Source of the DNA: Planctomycetota bacterium
Lineage (GTDB): Bacteria > Planctomycetota > PUPC01 > JACPCR01
Assembly: GCA_016179685.1 (NCBI GenBank)
Contig: JACPCR010000096.1
Location: forward strand, 1-47,494
Length of the DNA stretch: 47,494 nucleotides
Direction: 5' to 3'
Below, one piece after another: positions 32,181 to 40,439 of the stretch (position 1 is its first letter; every line of letters starts with the position of its first letter). Below the pieces are notes generated by a model, which worked only from the letters and a program-made list of their open reading frames with translations, was not told where the DNA came from and did not search any database. Made by a program: the position numbers and the translations under genes.

Positions 32181-32254
32181 GTAGCGGGGAGCATGTGGCG
32201 GGCAGGAGATGACCGGTCATCACTGCCCATAGCCTCCTGCTGGCTCCCCGCTAC
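32181..32254. repeat. Nested palindromic element
   Basis: GTAGCGGGGAGC (32181-32192) pairs with GCTCCCCGCTAC (32243-32254). Inside, GCAGGAG pairs with CTCCTGC. At the centre is the perfect palindrome GATGACCGGTCATC (32208-32221). The three nested stems suggest a degenerate MITE or a cruciform-forming element. It sits between the heparinase-like and ATPase genes. Confidence 0.7.
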
Positions 32255-32310
32255 CCGGTATCTGAAGATAGACCTTGCAAGTTTAAGGAAATGCTTTAAA
32301 TTTACTAGGC

Positions 32311-33483
32311 ATGGAGTATATCCCAAGAAGCTCCGAGCGACGCCTCCGCCAACTCCTGGAGACGTTTCCATCGGTGCTGGTGCACGGGCCCAGGCAGTGT
32401 GGAAAGAGCACGCTCGTCCGGCGCTTGTATCCGAATTGGCTGCATCTTGACCTCGAGAGGCCGATAGACCTGGCGATGCTGTCCGCGGACATCGAGGGGT
32501 TCTTCGGCGAGCATCCCCGGCGCGTCGTGATCGATGAGGCCCAGCGGCTGCCGGATCTGTTCCCGGTCCTGCGACACGAGATCGACCGCCAGCAGGGGAA
32601 GGGGCGGTTTCTGCTGCTGGGCTCCGCCAGCCCGTCGCTCTTGAAATCCGCGTCGGAAACGCTGGCTGGACGAATCGGGATGCTGGAGCTGACACCCCTG
32701 CGGGTTTCGGAACTGGCCGGGGGACGGCACGCGGCTGACCGGTGGTTCTGGGGCGGGTATCCGCCCGTGCATTCGCTGCGGGGGATTCGACGCCGAGTGG
32801 ACTGGCTGGACGGCTACGTGTCGACGTTCCTGGAGCGGGACCTGCCGTCGCTGGGGCTCACGCTTCCGGCGCAGCGCCTGCGGACCCTGTGGGCGATGCT
32901 GACGCACGTGCACGGGAGGCTTCTTAACCAGTCCGACCTAGCACGATCGCTGCAGGTGTCGGTGCCGACCATTGCCCATTATCTGGACCTTTTGGAGGGA
33001 GCCTTCATGGTCCGGCGACTGCCGCCATACCACGCCAACATCCAGAAGCGATTGGTCAAAAGCCCCAAACTGTACGTACGGGACACAGGGCTCTTGCATT
33101 TCCTGGCGGGGCTGCGCCGGCCGGCGGAACTGCGGACGTGGCCATTACGGGGAAACTCGTTCGAGGGATTGGCGGTCGAGGAACTGGCGGCCCTGGCGGC
33201 GCAGCAGGTTGCTCGGCCCGGACTCTTCTTCTGGCGGACGCAAGCGGGTGCCGAGGTCGATCTGCTGATCGCCTCAGGACGCCGCCTGGTCCCGATCGAG
33301 ATCAAATTGGGAGGGTCGGTGGACCGCTACGCCCTAGCTGGATTGCGCCAGTGTATGCAGGACCTTTCGTTGAAGCGCGGCTGGGTGGTGTACACGGGTA
33401 GGAAGCGCTTGACGGTCTTCGCAGGCATCGAGCTGGTCCCCTGGGAATGCGTGTCGAGTGGAAAAGTCGATTGGGGCCTCTGA
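32311..33483 (+). CDS. AAA ATPase with DUF4143 domain
   Basis: A 390-residue protein of the AAA_14/DUF4143 family. Walker A is GPRQCGKST (residues 26-34) and Walker B is RRVVIDEAQRLPDLF. A winged-helix-like middle reads LARSLQVSVPTIAHYLDLL. The C-terminal DUF4143 region has AEVDLLIASGRRLVPIEIK, the D...ExK pattern of PD-(D/E)XK nuclease folds. The biological role of this widespread family is unclear; members are often accessory genes and spread horizontally. Sequence upstream is AT-rich (GTTTAAGGAAATGCTTTAAA) with TTGCAA at 32275, but no well-spaced promoter is evident. Its neighbours are unrelated, which fits an acquired gene. Confidence 0.92.
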   Translation: MEYIPRSSERRLRQLLETFPSVLVHGPRQCGKSTLVRRLYPNWLHLDLERPIDLAMLSADIEGFFGEHPRRVVIDEAQRLPDLFPVLRHEIDRQQGKGRFLLLGSASPSLLKSASETLAGRIGMLELTPLRVSELAGGRHAADRWFWGGYPPVHSLRGIRRRVDWLDGYVSTFLERDLPSLGLTLPAQRLRTLWAMLTHVHGRLLNQSDLARSLQVSVPTIAHYLDLLEGAFMVRRLPPYHANIQKRLVKSPKLYVRDTGLLHFLAGLRRPAELRTWPLRGNSFEGLAVEELAALAAQQVARPGLFFWRTQAGAEVDLLIASGRRLVPIEIKLGGSVDRYALAGLRQCMQDLSLKRGWVVYTGRKRLTVFAGIELVPWECVSSGKVDWGL

Positions 33484-33559
33484 GGCGCGCATCGCGGGGG
33501 CAAGGGGAGTTTGGCGCTTTTCCAAGTTTGGGGCCCCAAGCACTCTAAGGGAGCTTCTC

Positions 33560-33832
33560 ATGTCGCAATCCAAGACTTTCGATCGTCCGTTCCCCGCTCC
33601 GAGCCCGGCCCAGCGCTGCTACCTCGACGTCTATGGTTGCGTTGTGGTGGAGAACGTGTTCAGCCCGGAAGAGGTGCTCATTCTTCGGGACGCCTTGCAG
33701 CGGCTCAAGAGGGGTTTATTGACGACGCTCTTTCTCGGACGCGGCCACTGGACCCGCGGGCCCAAGTACCGTACCCTGCAGGACGCGGCAGACGAGCGCC
33801 GCTTCCATCTGTGCGACGGATGGAGCGGGTGA
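33560..33832 (+). pseudogene. N-terminal fragment of a PhyH-type dioxygenase
   Basis: A 90-residue ORF with GGGAG 6 nt before the ATG. It reads YLDVYGCVVVENVFSPEEV then LILRDALQRLK, the standard N-terminus of phytanoyl-CoA dioxygenases. It stops at DGWSG before any iron-binding HxD or His appears, and neither downstream frame contains those motifs before the next gene. Full-length members have 250-300 residues, so this is probably a deletion remnant. A deliberately short protein is less likely. The gene that follows starts 84 nt later without a ribosome site. Confidence 0.6.
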
Positions 33833-33915
33833 AGCCTGGTTCTCCAAAACAGAAATCCTGCCGCACTTTCGCACATTCCGCACCTTTTCCTTTTTCCCAT
33901 TCCGTTCTGCTCGCC

Positions 33916-36390
33916 ATGCCGATCTCCATCCTTCGTAAAGTTCATCCTCGTCTCTACCGTTTGCCGGACCGCCCGGACTTCGGATTCGGTGCCCCGGAGG
34001 ATTCCGTTCGCCGCCGGATTCTGCGAAACATCCTTCGGGACTGCGAGGCCTTCGCCCGCCAGAAGCCCTGGGACCGTATCCCGGTCCGGTCCGAAAGCCC
34101 CCACCCGTTCCACCAGCTTTACATCACCTTCTATTCCGGGATGCACGCCACGGCCCTGATCGAGCATTTTACGTTCGCATGGCGACTGACCGGTGATGAG
34201 CGCTGGTTGCGCCGGGCCCGCGGCTGGCTGCTCGCTGCGGCCCGGTGGCGGCATGACGACGGCGTCGAGGAACACTTCTATACGGCGAACCGTTACATGC
34301 AGGCCTTCGCCTTCGCACTCGATCTGCTCCACGGCCGCCTGCCCGCACGTGAGGAAAAACGGGTTCAGGACTGCTTGGTGCGCCTTCTCGAGCGCTGGTG
34401 GCCCGAGGTGGACAAGAACCGGACATCTGTCGAAGGCGGCCACCACGCGGTCGTGGACAACGGCCATTTCGGGGTTGCCGCACTGCACCTCCTGGGAAAA
34501 CATCCGGCGGCCGAGTCGTGGGTCGAAGCCGTGATCGAACGCTTCCGCAGCGCCATCATGCCCCATGGCTGCGGGCGAAACGGCGAGCCCAGGGACGGGG
34601 CCAGCTTCTGGCCCTGGGAGAACCTCTGGATGCTCCATTTCGCCGACGCGTTAAGGAACGTGACCGGGATCGACCTTTACCGGGAATTTCCAGACCGGCT
34701 GAAGCGCCCACTCCGCTGGTTTCGCCATCACTTGATTTCCCCGCGGGAGTGCGCGGGCGCGGGCAAGAGGGATGCCTGGTCCTGCACGCTCCTGCGGCTG
34801 GCTCAGGAAGCGCATGACGGGGAGATGAGGGAGGTGGCGCTCGGCGACCGATCCCTGGGACGGCTGCATCGTTTCGGCGTAGGCGTGAAGGGCTCTCCGT
34901 CGGAATGCATGATCGCCTACGGCCCCTACGTTTATCTCGCCTACGAGCCCCGGTTTCGGCCGCGGCCCACCCGAATCCACACGGGCTCGCGGCTTTTCAC
35001 CGATGCCTCGTACGGCCATTCCGCCGTCCTCCGCGGCGATTCTTCTTCGGGACCGCTGGCCGCCGTCGTGACCGGTTACGGCGGGGGGATCAGCCTGGGA
35101 TACAGCGACCTCGCGCTGTACTGGCGTGGCCAGCCTTTCCTCAGGGCCATCTCCTGCGAAGAGGCCCAGCCGGTCGCCTGCGGCAATCTCGCCTGTGTCG
35201 GCGGTCAGAACGAGTTCCTGGGCGTCCTGCAGCGACTCGAAACGAGGGCTGATCACGACCGTCTGACCGTGCTATCCCCGAGGCTTTTCCAGGAATTCTG
35301 GCTGCTGCGGTGCGATCCCCCTCTGCTGCTCGCCGCCGCATGCCTCCGTCCCCGGTCCCTGAAGGTACGCCACGAGCAGGGCCGGTCCTTCGTGCGGCTT
35401 CGCCGAGGGGATTATCTCCAGTATCCCCGCGAGCCGTTTTTCAACCCGGACCAGGGCGAGGTCAACATCCGAGTGCGCCTGCACGGTGATCGCGATGCGA
35501 AACGGCCGCAGGTGCTGTTCAGCACGGGCCTGGGGATTGGCGGCCAGACGGGTCCGCAGGTCAACAACTTCAACCTTGGCCTCCTGGATGGTCAAGGTCT
35601 CAGCTTTGCCGTACAGAGCCAGCGCTTCAAAAACGTCGTCGTCTCGGCCCCCTCCGGCCATGTCCTGAAGCCCGAAGAATGGCACGAAGTCGCCGCTCGT
35701 TGGGGTGGTTTCAATCGTGTCCGAGGCCGGCCATTCCTCGAGCTGGAGCTGGACGGGGTCAGGCAGCGTTGCGACGATCCGGCCCTCTTCGGCGAGATGG
35801 GCAAGGACACCCAGAATCTCCAGTCGCGGTCCACCCCCCGCGACTTCTATGTCTACCCCAACACCGTACTGGCCTTCGGAGCGGCCAATCAGAGGCCCGA
35901 AACCGCCATCGAGTGCGATCTTGAATCCATTCACCTCAGATGCCATGGCCGCGAGCCCCTCTCCCTGGCCTTCCCCGCCGGGCTGGCGGCCGAGACGGGG
36001 GGCGGCCCGCTCCTCTGGAAGCTCAATCCCGCCCGGGCGCTCAAGGCTCAGGGACAACGGATGAGCCTGTCCTCGGGCCCGGAGTGTCTGGAGGTCATCC
36101 CCATCGTGCCGCCTCAAGCCTCGCTTTTACGCCAGACCGTTGCGTACGCTCCGTCCGGCTTCGCGGGCTCCAGCCTCCGCTGGCTCAAGCGGCAGGTCCA
36201 GGCGGCGTCCCGGAGAGTCCTGTTTTCAGCAGAAGACGAGCGTATTCTCGTTCTGCTCTTCAAACCCAAGGGGCGGCGGGTGAAGGTTCTTCGAACTCCC
36301 GATGGATTCTGGGTGCAGACGCCTTCATCGTCGTTCACCTTTGAACGACGGGAGGGCCCGGCGGAAATTTTCAAGATGACAAAAGGTTAA
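33916..36390 (+). CDS. Heparinase-like toroid protein with LamG-like domain
   Basis: An 824-residue protein. The first 340 residues are helical and resemble the alpha toroid of heparinase/alginate-lyase-like enzymes: ALIEHFTFAWRLTGDERWL, ANRYMQAFAFALDLLHG, and GGHHAVVDNGHFGVAALHLL, where an Asn-Gly-His replaces the usual NH motif. A beta-rich middle follows, then a concanavalin/LamG-like segment (about 510-640: VLKPEEWHEVAARWGGF, FLELELDGVRQR). No signal peptide is obvious from ATG 33916, and the sequence before it is pyrimidine-rich without a ribosome site, so the start is uncertain. I infer polysaccharide processing. It converges with the LOG gene. Confidence 0.65.
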   Translation: MPISILRKVHPRLYRLPDRPDFGFGAPEDSVRRRILRNILRDCEAFARQKPWDRIPVRSESPHPFHQLYITFYSGMHATALIEHFTFAWRLTGDERWLRRARGWLLAAARWRHDDGVEEHFYTANRYMQAFAFALDLLHGRLPAREEKRVQDCLVRLLERWWPEVDKNRTSVEGGHHAVVDNGHFGVAALHLLGKHPAAESWVEAVIERFRSAIMPHGCGRNGEPRDGASFWPWENLWMLHFADALRNVTGIDLYREFPDRLKRPLRWFRHHLISPRECAGAGKRDAWSCTLLRLAQEAHDGEMREVALGDRSLGRLHRFGVGVKGSPSECMIAYGPYVYLAYEPRFRPRPTRIHTGSRLFTDASYGHSAVLRGDSSSGPLAAVVTGYGGGISLGYSDLALYWRGQPFLRAISCEEAQPVACGNLACVGGQNEFLGVLQRLETRADHDRLTVLSPRLFQEFWLLRCDPPLLLAAACLRPRSLKVRHEQGRSFVRLRRGDYLQYPREPFFNPDQGEVNIRVRLHGDRDAKRPQVLFSTGLGIGGQTGPQVNNFNLGLLDGQGLSFAVQSQRFKNVVVSAPSGHVLKPEEWHEVAARWGGFNRVRGRPFLELELDGVRQRCDDPALFGEMGKDTQNLQSRSTPRDFYVYPNTVLAFGAANQRPETAIECDLESIHLRCHGREPLSLAFPAGLAAETGGGPLLWKLNPARALKAQGQRMSLSSGPECLEVIPIVPPQASLLRQTVAYAPSGFAGSSLRWLKRQVQAASRRVLFSAEDERILVLLFKPKGRRVKVLRTPDGFWVQTPSSSFTFERREGPAEIFKMTKG

Positions 36391-36410
36391 TATCGGTCGA
36401 AAGATGGGGG

Positions 36411-36456
36411 AAAAAAACAAAGAGAGGTGAGCACCCTTTGCGGGCGGATGCTCACC
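36411..36456 (-). terminator. Rho-independent terminator of the LOG gene
   Basis: On the minus strand GGTGAGCA pairs with TGCTCACC (36456-36426; 8 bp, 15-nt loop). The next bases are TCTCTTTGTTTTTTT (36425-36411), a good T-tract. The hairpin overlaps the LOG stop codon. It lies in the convergent gap after the 33916 gene, where the stem could also slow plus-strand transcription, though no T-run follows on that side. Confidence 0.75.
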
Positions 36457-37504
36457 GGGGATTCTCGTTCAGCCGATTGACGAGCTGGCGCAGCCGACCC
36501 ATGTTCCTGCGATTGAAGGGAAAGACCAGTCGGCTGAGCGACTCGAGGTCCGGCTCGTCGCGCTCCTCCGGCAGGGGGCCCGCGTGCAGGCGAAATTCTC
36601 CGCCGGCCTCGAGGATGTCTTTGAAGTCCCGATTCAGCAACCGAAGCTCGGCCGGCGTGGGGCAGCGATGCAGCCTGAAGACCGTGCTCCTCCGGACGTA
36701 TCGGATGGAATGGTAGGTCCGGTAGAAGCCGACGATCTCCTCGCAGGCGCGGTCGACGCTGTCCGTGACGAAGTACAGGCTCAGGTCCTCCTCGGAGATC
36801 AGCCCGCGAGCCAGAAGCTGCCGGCGCACGAAATCGTCCCAGTGACGCCAGTAGTCACCCCCGGGCGCGTCCAGCAGCACGATGGGCATGAGATAGCTCT
36901 TGCCGGTCTGGATCAGCGTCAGGCTTTCGAATGCCTCGTCCAGGGTGCCGAATCCGCCGGGCAGGCAGACCACCGCGTGGGTCTCCTTGATGAACATCAG
37001 CTTGCGGGTGAAGAAGTACTTGAAGGTGACGAGCTTGGGATCGCCCCGGATGACGGGATTGGGGCTCTGTTCGAAAGGCAGGCGGATATTGACGCCGAAG
37101 CTCAGGTCGCGGCCGGCCCCGTCCTGCGCGGCCTGCATGATCCCGGATCCTGCCCCGGTGATCACCATGTAGCCCTTGGCGCTGATGCGCTCGCCAAACC
37201 GGACGCCTTGCTCGTAGTCCGGGGACTCTTTCGGAGTGCGGGCGGAGCCGAACACGCTGACCTTGCGGAGATGCCGGTACGAGGCAAAAACCTTGAAAGC
37301 GTAACGCCATTCCTTGAGCGCCCTGTTCAGCAGCTTCATGTCGGCCCGGGCGGCCTGATCTCGCATGAGATGCAGAGTGGTCTGGATCATTTCCGAGGCC
37401 ATGTCCAGGTTCTCGCTGCCCGCGAACTCGCTGAGGAGGTCGCGGAAACTCTCCCCGCGGGAATGGCCTTCGGGAACGGTACGGCCATCTCCAGTCCGGC
37501 TCAT
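36452..37504 (-). CDS. LOG family protein (TIGR00730-type Rossmann fold)
   Basis: A 350-residue member of the LOG (lonely guy)/lysine-decarboxylase-like family. It has the signature PGGFGTLDEAFE (PGGxGTxxE) and ITGAGSGIMQAAQDGAG, which form the nucleotide-binding and catalytic site of cytokinin-activating nucleoside 5'-monophosphate phosphoribohydrolases. It is longer than the usual 190-220-residue LOG proteins, with about 95 extra N-terminal and 60 extra C-terminal residues, as in the long bacterial subgroup. The bacterial role is probably nucleotide clean-up or signalling; cytokinin production is not implied. GAGG lies 7 nt before the ATG. A strong promoter is at 37597-37569 and a terminator overlaps its stop. 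Confidence 0.9.
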   Translation of the reverse strand: MSRTGDGRTVPEGHSRGESFRDLLSEFAGSENLDMASEMIQTTLHLMRDQAARADMKLLNRALKEWRYAFKVFASYRHLRKVSVFGSARTPKESPDYEQGVRFGERISAKGYMVITGAGSGIMQAAQDGAGRDLSFGVNIRLPFEQSPNPVIRGDPKLVTFKYFFTRKLMFIKETHAVVCLPGGFGTLDEAFESLTLIQTGKSYLMPIVLLDAPGGDYWRHWDDFVRRQLLARGLISEEDLSLYFVTDSVDRACEEIVGFYRTYHSIRYVRRSTVFRLHRCPTPAELRLLNRDFKDILEAGGEFRLHAGPLPEERDEPDLESLSRLVFPFNRRNMGRLRQLVNRLNENPR

Positions 37505-37568
37505 GTGCGCGCCTCGATCTTGTGGTCGGGTGTCCGATGTCCGTCTGAACGTTCAATCCTGTGAAGAG

Positions 37569-37597
37569 ACTATAGGCCACGTTGTTTTCCCCGTCAA
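37569..37597 (-). promoter_or_regulatory. Sigma70-type promoter of the LOG gene
   Basis: On the minus strand TTGACG (37597-37592), a 17-nt spacer and TATAGT (37574-37569) match the consensus at 5 of 6 positions each. The implied start of transcription near 37562 gives a leader of about 58 nt. Confidence 0.7.
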
Positions 37598-37599
37598 AA

Positions 37600-37628
37600 T
37601 TGACGCCCACCGGCCGCGGCCTTAATAT
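37600..37628 (+). promoter_or_regulatory. Sigma70-type promoter of ligA, mirrored against the LOG promoter
   Basis: TTGACG (37600-37605), a 17-nt spacer and TAATAT (37623-37628). The -35 is separated from the LOG -35 by only AA, so the two form the palindrome CGTCAA-AA-TTGACG. The predicted leader is about 90 nt. Confidence 0.5.
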
Positions 37629-37726
37629 CCGATTACGGAGACGTTGGGGCGTTTGCGTCCTGAAATGCCACGAGGCGACAACGTGGGACGGGAAGCCGTC
37701 TTCGGGGACACAGCGAGGCGACGGAC

Positions 37727-39754
37727 ATGGGAAAATCCATTCCTGAAAGCGTTCGAGACCGTGCGGCCGATCTGCGGCGTCAGGTCCGGTATCACAACCA
37801 CCGTTACTACGTGCTGGACGATCCGGAGGTGTCGGACGCCGAATACGACCGTCTCTTGCGCGATCTGGAGGCTCTCGAGAAGCAGTATCCGGACCTGGTG
37901 ACGCCGGACTCGCCGACGCAGCGGGTGGGGGCCGAGCCGCTGGACGCCTTCGAGACGGTCACGCGGGCGATGCCCATGCTCAGCCTCGAAAACGCGATGG
38001 ACGAGGGTGAGTTGCGGGACTGGGTCGGACGCGTGCACAAAGGCCTTCCCGGCGTCTCGGACGTCGAGTTCATCGCCGAGCCCAAGCTGGATGGATCCTC
38101 CATCGAGCTGGTCTATGCCGACGGCGTCCTCAGCACCGCCTCCACTCGAGGAGACGGCATCCGGGGTGAAAACGTGACCCTGAATGCACGGACCATCAAG
38201 GCCGTTCCGCTTCGCCTGCTCGACAGTCCGGGTCCCGTCCCGCGCCTGTTGGAGGTCCGCGGGGAGGTCTTCATGCCCGTTGCGGGGTTTCAGAAGCTCA
38301 ACCGGCGTCTCGAAGAGGCGGGGGAGAAGACCTTTGCGAACCCGCGCAACGCGGCCGCCGGCTCGCTCCGACAGCTCGATCCTCGCGTGACGGCGTCGCG
38401 GCCGCTGGATATTTTCCTTTACGGGATCGGCCGCGTCGAAGGAGCGGACTTTCGCTCGCACCGCGAGGCGATGGACGGACTGGCCCGGTTCGGCCTGAAG
38501 ACCATGGAGCGCTGGGCCTCCTGCCGGAGCGAGGAAGACATCCTGCGCTATCACCGCGAAATGGAGGCGGAACGGGACCGCCTGCCCTATGAGATTGACG
38601 GGGTGGTGATCAAGGTGAACCGGATGGACTACCAGGAACGCCTGGGAGTGCGGTCGCGCAGCCCGAGGCATGCGATCGCCTTCAAGTTCAAGCCGCGCCA
38701 GGCGGTGACACGGTTGCTGGACATCGAGGTGCAGGTCGGCCGCACGGGCGCGCTGACGCCCGTGGCGCGGCTCGAGCCGGTCAGCGTGGGCGGCGTCGAA
38801 GTGAGCAACGCGACACTGCACAATCTGGACGAGATCGATCGCAAGGACATTCGCATCGGCGACGCTGTGGTGGTGCAGCGGGCGGGGGACGTGATCCCGG
38901 AGGTGGTCGCGCCGGTGAAGGACCGGAGGACGGGCAAGGAGCGCAAATTTGTCATGCCGGACCGCTGCCCGGTATGCGGGTCGCCGGTGGTTCGGCCCGA
39001 GGGCGAGGCGGTGGCGAGGTGCAGCGGAAGCGAATGCGTGCAGAAACTGATGGGGGACTTGCAGCACTTCGGCGGCAAGCGGGCGATGGACATCGACGGC
39101 CTGGGCGAGAAGCTGGTCGAGCAGCTCGTGCAGTCCGGTCTGGCGCGGGACCCCGGCGACCTATATGGCTTAACGCGGGAGCAGCTTGCCGGCCTCGAAC
39201 GCATGGGCGAGAAGTCGGCCCAGAACATCCTGGACGCGCTGGAGGCGTCGCGGGCGCGGCCGCTGGACCGCGTGGTCTTCGCCCTGGGCGTCCGGCACGT
39301 GGGCGAGAGCGTCGCGGGGCTGCTGGTAGGGGCCTTCGGCAGCCTTGAGCGCCTGGCCGCAGCAACCGAGACGGAGCTGGCCGAAGTGGAAGGCGTCGGC
39401 CCCATCGTCGCCCGGTCCGTCAGGGAATGGTTCACGAAGCCCAGAAACCAAGGAATACTGGAAAAGCTGCGCCGGGGCGGCGTGCAGTTTTCCCAACCGC
39501 CGAAGAAGCGAGAGGGCGGAAAGCTGGCGGGCAAGACTTTCGTCTTCACGGGTGGACTGGCCTCCATGACCCGAGACGAGGCCAAGGACAGGGTGCTGGC
39601 CCAGGGCGGCAAGGTCGGCTCGAGCGTTAGCTCGAATACCGGCTACGTCGTCGCCGGCGAATCCACCGGGTCCAAGCTCGCCAAGGCCGAGAAGCTGGGC
39701 CTCACCATTCTGACCGAGGAGGAATTTGTCCGGATGGTGGGGCCTGGAAAGTGA
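37727..39754 (+). CDS. ligA: NAD-dependent DNA ligase LigA
   Basis: A 675-residue NAD+-dependent DNA ligase, the normal family length, which seals nicks in replication and repair. Domain order is complete. First come the Ia domain (DLRRQVRYHNHRYYVLDDP) and the adenylation domain with the nucleotide-accepting Lys in EPKLDGSS. The OB fold, the four-Cys zinc finger (CPVCG ... CSGSEC) and helix-hairpin-helix repeats follow. A C-terminal BRCT domain (LAGKTFVFTGGLASM to the end) closes the protein. GAGG precedes the ATG by about 9-12 nt. It is divergent from the LOG gene, sharing a back-to-back promoter region. A MITE-like element inserts 65 nt after its stop. Confidence 0.97.
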   Translation: MGKSIPESVRDRAADLRRQVRYHNHRYYVLDDPEVSDAEYDRLLRDLEALEKQYPDLVTPDSPTQRVGAEPLDAFETVTRAMPMLSLENAMDEGELRDWVGRVHKGLPGVSDVEFIAEPKLDGSSIELVYADGVLSTASTRGDGIRGENVTLNARTIKAVPLRLLDSPGPVPRLLEVRGEVFMPVAGFQKLNRRLEEAGEKTFANPRNAAAGSLRQLDPRVTASRPLDIFLYGIGRVEGADFRSHREAMDGLARFGLKTMERWASCRSEEDILRYHREMEAERDRLPYEIDGVVIKVNRMDYQERLGVRSRSPRHAIAFKFKPRQAVTRLLDIEVQVGRTGALTPVARLEPVSVGGVEVSNATLHNLDEIDRKDIRIGDAVVVQRAGDVIPEVVAPVKDRRTGKERKFVMPDRCPVCGSPVVRPEGEAVARCSGSECVQKLMGDLQHFGGKRAMDIDGLGEKLVEQLVQSGLARDPGDLYGLTREQLAGLERMGEKSAQNILDALEASRARPLDRVVFALGVRHVGESVAGLLVGAFGSLERLAAATETELAEVEGVGPIVARSVREWFTKPRNQGILEKLRRGGVQFSQPPKKREGGKLAGKTFVFTGGLASMTRDEAKDRVLAQGGKVGSSVSSNTGYVVAGESTGSKLAKAEKLGLTILTEEEFVRMVGPGK

Positions 39755-39818
39755 CCTCGTCCGTGTGGGAGTGTGGGGGCACAGGCGCCGGAGAACGGAA
39801 TGCCAGGTTAGGCCCAAT

Positions 39819-39981
39819 ACTGTTCAGTTAAGCGCACAAACTGCCGCGGCCGTATCGTTTGGCATTGGCGAGGTCGAAGCGATGTGTTGGAGTTACGCCT
39901 TCAGGCGTGGTTTTCTCAGACAACGGCTAAAGCCGTCACTCCAACCCCTGCGCAGACGGCTCCGGCACTTAACTGAACAGT
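39819..39981. mobile_element. 163-bp MITE-like element with terminal inverted repeats
   Basis: Terminal repeats of 17 bp (ACTGTTCAGTTAAGCGC at 39819-39835 and GCACTTAACTGAACAGT at 39965-39981) match at 16 of 17 positions. The centre (39887-39944) is a compound palindrome, TTGGAGT...ACTCCAA, enclosing two small hairpins. It matches 47399-47457 in inverted orientation at roughly 50 of 58 positions. No ORF and no clear target duplication are seen. The element abuts a 5'-truncated PIN gene. Confidence 0.7.
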
Positions 39982-39982
39982 T

Positions 39983-40258
39983 TCCAAGCCCATTGATCGT
40001 CCCAAAGCTCACCGTGTCATGGCCCTGGTGACCTCATCCCCTGGCTATGAAGTAGTTGTTGCATCTCCTTCCCTTTTCGTCGAAGGGCTCAATGACCACA
40101 AAGAGCATGCGGACAAGGAGTGGCCTCTGACCGACTGCATTTCATTTCTTCTCATGGAGCAGAGAGGCATTCAGAACGCTCTGGCGTACGACCAGCACTT
40201 TGAACAGGCCGGATTCTCAGCTTTGCTGCGCCGCGATCCGCCAATTACTGAATCCTGA
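39983..40258 (+). pseudogene. C-terminal half of a PIN-domain (VapC-like) toxin
   Basis: From ATG 40019 the frame encodes 79 residues containing DKEWPLTDCISFLLMEQRG and ALAYDQHFEQAGF. These are the last acidic active-site residues and C-terminal helix of VapC-type PIN ribonucleases. The N-terminal half with the first catalytic Asp is missing. Protein-like sequence (IDRPKAHRVMAL) extends in frame back almost to 39983, where the MITE-like element begins, so the gene seems truncated at that boundary. No antitoxin is nearby. Translation of a short inactive protein is possible but no ribosome site is visible. Confidence 0.75.
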
Positions 40259-40378
40259 CCAACAGTTCAATGGGCATTGACCAATCTCTCTTTCAAGTCC
40301 GCGACTTCCCCTCCCGCGGTCGGTACGTCCCTGGCCCCCCGCACGTTCCCTGTGCGAAGGCCTGTCTGCCCTGTCTGC

Positions 40379-40401
40379 GCCGCGCTGTTGCGCAGCGCGG
40401 C
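40379..40401. repeat. GC-rich hairpin downstream of the matrixin gene
   Basis: GCCGCGCTG pairs with CAGCGCGGC around TTGCG. It lies about 40-60 nt beyond the stop of the minus-strand matrixin gene. No T-run follows it in that direction (the T-rich tract precedes it), so I do not call it a terminator. Confidence 0.5.
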
Positions 40402-40439
40402 AGGCAGGCGGACGCGCGGGAATCTTTGGGTAAAAAAGC

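Noticed and set aside
40379..40401. Hairpin considered as terminator of the matrixin operon
   Set aside because: The T-rich tract lies between the stop codon and the hairpin instead of after it.
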